Below, piece by piece: positions 59,801 through 64,000 of a DNA stretch of 64,000 bases. This DNA is from Merluccius polli (Eukaryota > Chordata > Actinopteri > Gadiformes > Merlucciidae), in NCBI GenBank assembly GCA_030340625.1, contig JAOPHQ010005794.1:1-64000 (forward strand). The letters are read 5' to 3'. Below the pieces are notes generated by a model. That model did not search any database. It was given only the letters and a program-made list of their open reading frames with translations, and was not told the DNA's origin. Position numbers and translations under genes: made by a program. Each line of letters starts with the position of its first letter. Positions within the stretch are counted from its first letter, which is position 1.

Positions 59801-62800
59801 TAGGTGGCACCAGCGCTACCTGTGAAAAAGTTAGTTTGGAGCCCTGGGACGAAGGGTTGCAGGAAGCAAGGCAGCGCAGGGCTGTCTCCATCTCTTGATT
59901 CATACGTTCTGCTTGACCATTGGATTGTGGATGGAAACCAGATGACAGACTGACAGTAGCCCCCAGCAACCTGCAATACTCGGACCACAAGTGAGAGGTG
60001 AATTGTGGTCCCCAGTCCGAGACCACATTAGATGGGAGACCATGCAGCCGGAACACATGTTGCAACAAAATTTCAGCCATTTCCTTGGCAGTGGGTAATT
60101 TGGTTAATGGAATGAGCCTGGCAGCTTTGGAAAAGCGATCAATAACAGTAAGTATAACTGTATTACCATTAGAAGGTGGTAGGCCGGTGACAAAGTCCAA
60201 AGAAATGTGAGACCAGGAACGACGAGGAACTGGCAGAGGATGAAGGAGACCAGATGGAGCTTGGTGAGAGCTCTTATGTTGAGAGCAGACATGGCAAACA
60301 GCAACGAACTCCCTGGTGTCCCCTTCCATGGAAGACCACCAGAAGCGCTGTCGAAGGAGGGCTAAAGTGCGTCTCACCCCAGGATGGCACGCCAGATGAG
60401 AAGAGTGCCCCCACTGGAGGACCTCAGAACGGAGACTATCTGGAACAAACAATCGGTTCTCTGGACAAGCACTAGGAGCAGGGTGTTCAGTGTGGGAGCG
60501 TTTTACCTTGTCCTCCACCTCCCAGGGACAGGCAGGCAGGAGAGGTAGACGAGATCCAGGCGAGGGGCAAGGCGAGGGGCAAGGCAGGAGAGGCAGACGA
60601 GATCCAGGCGAGGGGCAAGGCAGGAGAGGCAGACGAGATCCAGGCGAGGGGCAAGGCAGGAGAAGCAGACGAGATCCAGGCGAGGGTCGGCAAGGGAGAT
60701 CAGACGGGAGAAGAAAGCTGGAGAGTCTAGTGCGAACATGTAGAACAATCTGGCAAAGAACTGAGGGAAATGGACCGGTACATATACTAAGGGGCTTAGC
60801 TGATGAGAAGCAGGTGAGTATGGGGGGGAGGGCAGGCTAGGTGAATGACATCAGCAGGTAATGCAGAGCAGGGGGGAGTGGCAGAATCTGAAATGACATG
60901 AGAGTTAGTGAAGTGACATGGAACAAAACTAAAACTAAAACCAAACTAAGAGTTAGTGTAACTATGTTACACATACTATATCAAATGTGTAGGGGAGGAC
61001 AGTACAGACATATTGCTTCTGTACATCTTTTCTTTGTACATCTAATTATATTTTGATGTAATTAACCACACCATTTGCTATTTAATTGAAACCTTTAATT
61101 GAAACCTTTCCATTTGTTTTGAGTTGTTTGTGTTTCATTCTTATTTTGTATTTCCAATACGGAGGATGCAAGCAGCTTTTAAAATGCCCATTAGTATCCA
61201 TTGAGGAAAAATCCATGAGAATAGCAAAATGTGTTTTCTTTTAATGCATATGCTGAATGCACATGCTCAAAATGTATGCACTAGCATCCTCCCAAATAAC
61301 AAATATAATTATTATTAATACATGATGAATGCATAACCCTGCTTGTGTTTTGTTTCACCCTCAGAACGACACTAAGACGGTGAAGATGATGTTCCAAACA
61401 GCAAAATTCCCTCTTGCCTTCATCCCTGAGGCCAATTGCCAGGTAACCCCATCGTACTATTCAAACTATCAGTTGTTATCAGCTGAATATTCAGTAAGGT
61501 GCTTAGCTATGTAAACAGTGTACTGGGCTCATTCTTCTTTAGCTGTAACTGGTGCAATCCTCTGTGTCTTACCAAAACTACAATGCCATACTCAATGTAC
61601 AATTGTTCTATATATTATATTAAAATTTAATTTGCGATTGTGTGGTATCCCAGCATTTGATACACTTCCTAGCTATAATTTCCTACCTTACATGTATATT
61701 TTTCTACATTTCATATTTACTCCTCAGTCCTCATTGTATTTTTGTGTTTATATTTTGTACTTTCTATTCTATTTTTATTCTTATTTTTCTACCTTGAGCA
61801 GAGCAATTGTGACAGTTTTCTTTGGATTAACACAGTACTCTGAATGTGTTGGTAAAGATCCTGGAGATGCCCTATGAAGGCAAAGAACTCAGCATGCTCA
61901 TCTTCCTGCCTGTTTACATGGAGGACAGTACAACTGGCCTGGAGAAGGTAGGAACTGTGCATACGAAGTACTCACTGTCATATAAACTACCAGTATTAAA
62001 GTGCCAGTGAACCCAAAATCATGTATTTTTAGTTTTCAACGTCTTTGTATGTCTTCTATGATCTTCAGCATAGTAATCTATGCTTTCTTGCCACTATTAT
62101 TAAAATAATAGCGTCATTCAGAAAATAAATACTGTGTAAAATCCTATGTTTTTGACAGTCTCCGCCAACCAGTTTGTGAATGCTCTACTCTGCTGCCAAC
62201 TCGGGTCCCGTTGTTTCTGTAACGTCGAAGTGCCGTTTCAGAGGCACTTCGACACAACAAAGGGACACCGACGGCGAGGGTATGCTAACATCACGGTGTG
62301 GGGATGTATGGAGCTCTCTCTGGGCAGCGGTTCATTTTGATGACTGTGTCCAAGAGAGGGTTACGCTCCTCGTACACTCATATTATAGTAATATATACAT
62401 TGCTCATTATCACGTACATACACAATGACGTGTACTAGCTTAAAAAATATCTCAAAGTTGTTGTAGGTTGTAAGCATGAGATTCATCTCATGCATCTCCC
62501 CCCCATCCTTCCTAGAACTCTCAGCCCAAAACACATTTCATTAAATTTCAGTGGTCGAATTCGAGCCGAAACAGGCGGTTCACTTACACACTTTAAACAG
62601 TACACAGAGCCGTTTCTAGCTGTTTGGGGGCCCTGTGCGAGATACAATTTTGGGGCCCCTATTTTGTCACGGCCGACGGGGGGGGGGGGGGTGCGCGCGG
62701 TCATAACCCACCCCGGACCTAGGGCAGCCGCATAGTCCGCATATAGCTAGAAACGGCCCTGACAGTACACACACAGATATATTCAAATTAACCATCCCTC

Positions 62801-63641
62801 ACAATTGTATTCCTTCAGTTGGAAGCGCAGATGACCTATGAGAACTTCATGGAGTGGACCCGGCCAGACAAGATGATGAAAAAGGAGGTGAAGGTGGGCC
62901 TGCCGCGATTCAAGATGACACAGACCTACGACATGAATGATCTGCTGGTCAGCATGGGCATGGTGGATGCCTTTACCAGCCTCAGTGACTTCTCTGGTAG
63001 GGACCACACAGGTGGATCACAAGATCCAAATGTATTAGGATATCCTACAAAAACAGTATTTGGATGGGCCACATTATTTGCTATTCTTTGAAAAAACAGA
63101 ATTTACTTGAATTTATTTGCTTTACACTTTAAGGGTACAGTACACTGTACATAACTTTTCAGACAACAAATAACACGACAATCTACACCATTTACTAAAT
63201 AAAAGTTGTGTAAAATAAACCATTCAATATAGGACTGCCACTGCCAAGGTTACACTACCCTGGCTGAACACGCGGTCATGAATATTGACCCTGTGTTCGA
63301 CCCTGAATAATTGACTCATTCGGCGCCAACGGTAGCTCACACCACCACCATGGCTCCCTTATCATGTGTACCAAAGAGCAGCTGGAAAACTCAACACCTC
63401 CTCCTCCCTGACAGGCATGTCCTCGGCCAACAACCTGGTTCTGTCCAAGGTGGTCCACAAGGCCTTCGTGGAGGTCAATGAGGAGGGCACCGAGGCCGCC
63501 GCCGCTACCGGCTTAATTGCGGTGATGCTATGCTATATGATCCCCACCAACTTTGTTGCTGACCACCCCTTCCTCTTCTTCATCCGCCACAACCCCAGCA
63601 AGAGCATCCTGTTCGCGGGGCGGTACTCCTCGCCCGAGTGA
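55221..63641 (+). CDS. serpinb1l: Serpin clade B copy 2 (leukocyte elastase inhibitor-like)
   Basis: Exons: 55221-55445, 55559-55642, 56094-56237, 56640-56757, 57657-57799, 61365-61442, 61858-61947, 62819-62996 and 63415-63641 (TGA). All phases agree, giving 428 residues; typical clade B serpins are near 380. The excess is an 18-serine run after MA, coded by TCA repeats, plus a Gln-rich CD-loop segment (QQMQQQ, LQQQKGG). There is no signal peptide, as in clade B. Marks include AFSLALFKKISEDNKADNVF, LVNAIYFKGKWGKQFKEEAT, KMMFQTAKFPLAFIPEANCQ and LPRFKMTQTYDMNDLLVSMG. The hinge is GTEAAAAT from residue 378 and the loop P1 is Leu392 (codon 63528-63530) with P1' Cys. The exon 7 acceptor is GGTAAAG|ATCCTGG, chosen for phase. 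Intron 5 holds a 3.1-kb gypsy element. It likely inhibits elastase- or chymotrypsin-like serine proteases inside cells. Confidence 0.93.
57238..57530. repeat. Dispersed repeat, possible LTR-derived piece (copy 2)
   Basis: The same order as 4214-4503: TGTTGTTGATGGCTGGTTTA, a block TCACCTGGCCTGAGTCAGAC, then ACCAGCCATCAACACACAC, and the end ACCCTGCCACA. It lies in serpin copy 2 intron 4 and is absent from copy 1. Here the end is followed by ATTACTATGTGG, not by CTGGCGCCCAA. Confidence 0.6.
57869..58459 (-). repeat. 3' LTR of the gypsy element (591 bp)
   Basis: On the minus strand it runs TGTAACATAGTTACACTAAC to CAGTGACCGTGACA. It contains a 36-bp minisatellite (GAGATCCAGGCGAGGGGCAA on the + strand), about four units at 58025-58170. 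It is near-identical to 60525-60971. Confidence 0.88.
58460..59189 (-). CDS. Gypsy integrase C-terminal part with chromodomain (fragment)
   Basis: The minus frame continues the core with LLWIEYAHNTLPSSATGLSP. It then gives the SH3-like GPY/F-type segment (LAPRFVGPFPISKI) and a chromodomain (YTVRRLIKSRRRGRGMQYLV, DWEGYSPEKRSWVP). The chromodomain places it with chromovirus-type gypsy elements. It stays open up to the LTR. Confidence 0.87.
59190..59846. mobile_element. hAT element inserted in the gypsy integrase
   Basis: The ends CAGGGCTCCA and TGGAGCCCTG are inverted. Flanks GGAGGAAG (59182-59189) and GGACGAAG (59847-59854) are an 8-bp duplication with one change, and they rejoin the integrase frame. 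Inside, the + strand encodes MKRSIVHYFCTKP (59503-59541), like the start of KIAA1586/ZNF862-type hAT proteins. A GC-rich block at 59545-59740 then includes an 18S rDNA-like start. Transposase core absent. Confidence 0.85.
59720..59736 (+). other. 17-base match to the 5' end of 18S rRNA
   Basis: CCTGGTTGATCCTGCCA is the conserved start of eukaryotic 18S rRNA. It is preceded by about 170 bp of GC-rich sequence that could be external transcribed spacer. It diverges right after. This is not a functional rRNA gene. Confidence 0.6.
59847..60518 (-). CDS. Gypsy integrase, zinc-binding and first part of catalytic core (fragment)
   Basis: The minus frame shows the H-H-C-C zinc-binding module (HLACHPG, CHVCSQHK). 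The DD-E core follows, with the first Asp in LDFVTGLP, the second in SDWGPQF and the Glu in NGQAERMNQE. SDWGPQF usually reads SDRGPQF in this family. The frame is cut at 59846 by the hAT insert. Confidence 0.87.
60525..60971 (-). repeat. 5' LTR of the gypsy element, truncated
   Basis: It matches the other LTR from its 58013 equivalent onward, including the 36-bp repeat units, but lacks about 145 bp at the interior-facing end. One small difference is GGGGCTTAGCTGATG for GGGGCTGATTAGCTGATG. Confidence 0.87.
62605..62761. mobile_element. 157-bp hAT-type miniature element in serpin copy 2 intron 7
   Basis: The ends CAGAGCCGTTTCTAGC and GCTAGAAACGGCCCTG are inverted. ACAGTACA flanks both sides exactly (62597-62604 and 62762-62769). 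Copy 1 shows the empty site TTTAAACAGTACACACAC near 44243. Confidence 0.93.
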
Positions 63642-64000
63642 GGGAGGGCGGGGCTGTCATGTGTGTGTGTGTGAGAGAGCCTCTAGTGTACCGTGCATAT
63701 CGCTACCTACATTCATTATTCATTCAGTTGTCTTTCAAAAACTGAGAAGTCCTGCCGTGCTAAAACTTGGGTGTTGCTCCAAGGTTGTAAAATTACACGT
63801 TATTAACATTGAGGTAGACTATGTTGATGATGGGCAATCAACAAGTCCTCCAACTCATACGCTCACTGTTGTCGTTTGTTCATGCACTAGAATATGACCC
63901 ACTGGAGCATTTTTTTCAAAGAGCGCCCCCAGCGCCCCCTGTCCGTGACAAGGGGAAATAGATATTTATCGCCGATGACCATTGTGGGTGATACTAACGG

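Larger units (their letters stand above)
57869..60971 (-). mobile_element. Ty3/gypsy chromodomain retrotransposon, internally deleted, minus strand
   Basis: Read on the minus strand: a truncated 5' LTR (60971-60525), integrase fragments, a purine-rich stretch (58460-58474 on the + strand as C-rich), and the 3' LTR (58459-57869). CATTC (57864-57868) and CATAC (60972-60976) may be the 5-bp target duplication with one change. Gag, protease, reverse transcriptase and RNase H are gone. The deletion joins integrase directly to the LTR near 60524. It lies in serpin copy 2 intron 5 and is absent from copy 1. Confidence 0.88.

Noticed and set aside
58450..60518. Two long minus-strand open frames that could be taken for host genes
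   Set aside because: They encode gypsy integrase and chromodomain pieces between matching LTRs and are interrupted by a hAT element.

Overview
This window looks like teleost fish nuclear DNA. It has multi-exon genes with GT-AG introns, very frequent CA/GT and AT microsatellites, many hAT and Harbinger-type miniature elements, tRNA-derived SINE pieces, L2/CR1-like and other LINE fragments, and a chromodomain Ty3/gypsy element. The species cannot be fixed from the sequence. All six host genes lie on the + strand. I assembled every gene model by eye from splice sites, phase and paralogue comparison.

Positions 1-35,000 hold three head-to-tail copine genes of the CPNE1/CPNE3 group. Copines are Ca2+-dependent phospholipid-binding proteins built as C2A-C2B-vWA. 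Gene A (34-3968) has only its last eight exons in the window. Gene B (7245-22123) and gene C (26236-34171) are complete. B and C each carry two tandem candidate terminal exons that join the same upstream exon in phase, so each gene could make two C-termini. The exons are a mosaic: some B exons are nearly identical to A, while the exon for the end of the vWA domain is nearly identical to C.

Positions 36,900-64,000 hold a duplicated clade-B serpin (SERPINB1-like) flanking PIGM, the GPI mannosyltransferase I catalytic subunit (48141-53520). Serpin copy 1 (37702-46281) has a one-base frameshift in exon 3 and a GT-to-AT change at the exon 2 donor, so it is probably a pseudogene. Serpin copy 2 (55221-63641) is open throughout. 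Their reactive-centre loops differ, with P1 Arg in copy 1 and P1 Leu in copy 2.

Repeats fill much of the rest. The gypsy element in serpin copy 2 intron 5 has lost most of its interior and is split by a hAT element; flanking duplications mark both insertions. Several miniature elements sit in one serpin copy and not the other, so the sister copy shows the empty site. I found no CRISPR array, operon or functional RNA gene. The most interesting points are the paired terminal exons, the copine exon mosaic, the serpin loop switch with decay of one copy, CA/GT tracts placed right at splice donors, and a hAT element that seems to carry the 5' end of 18S rDNA.
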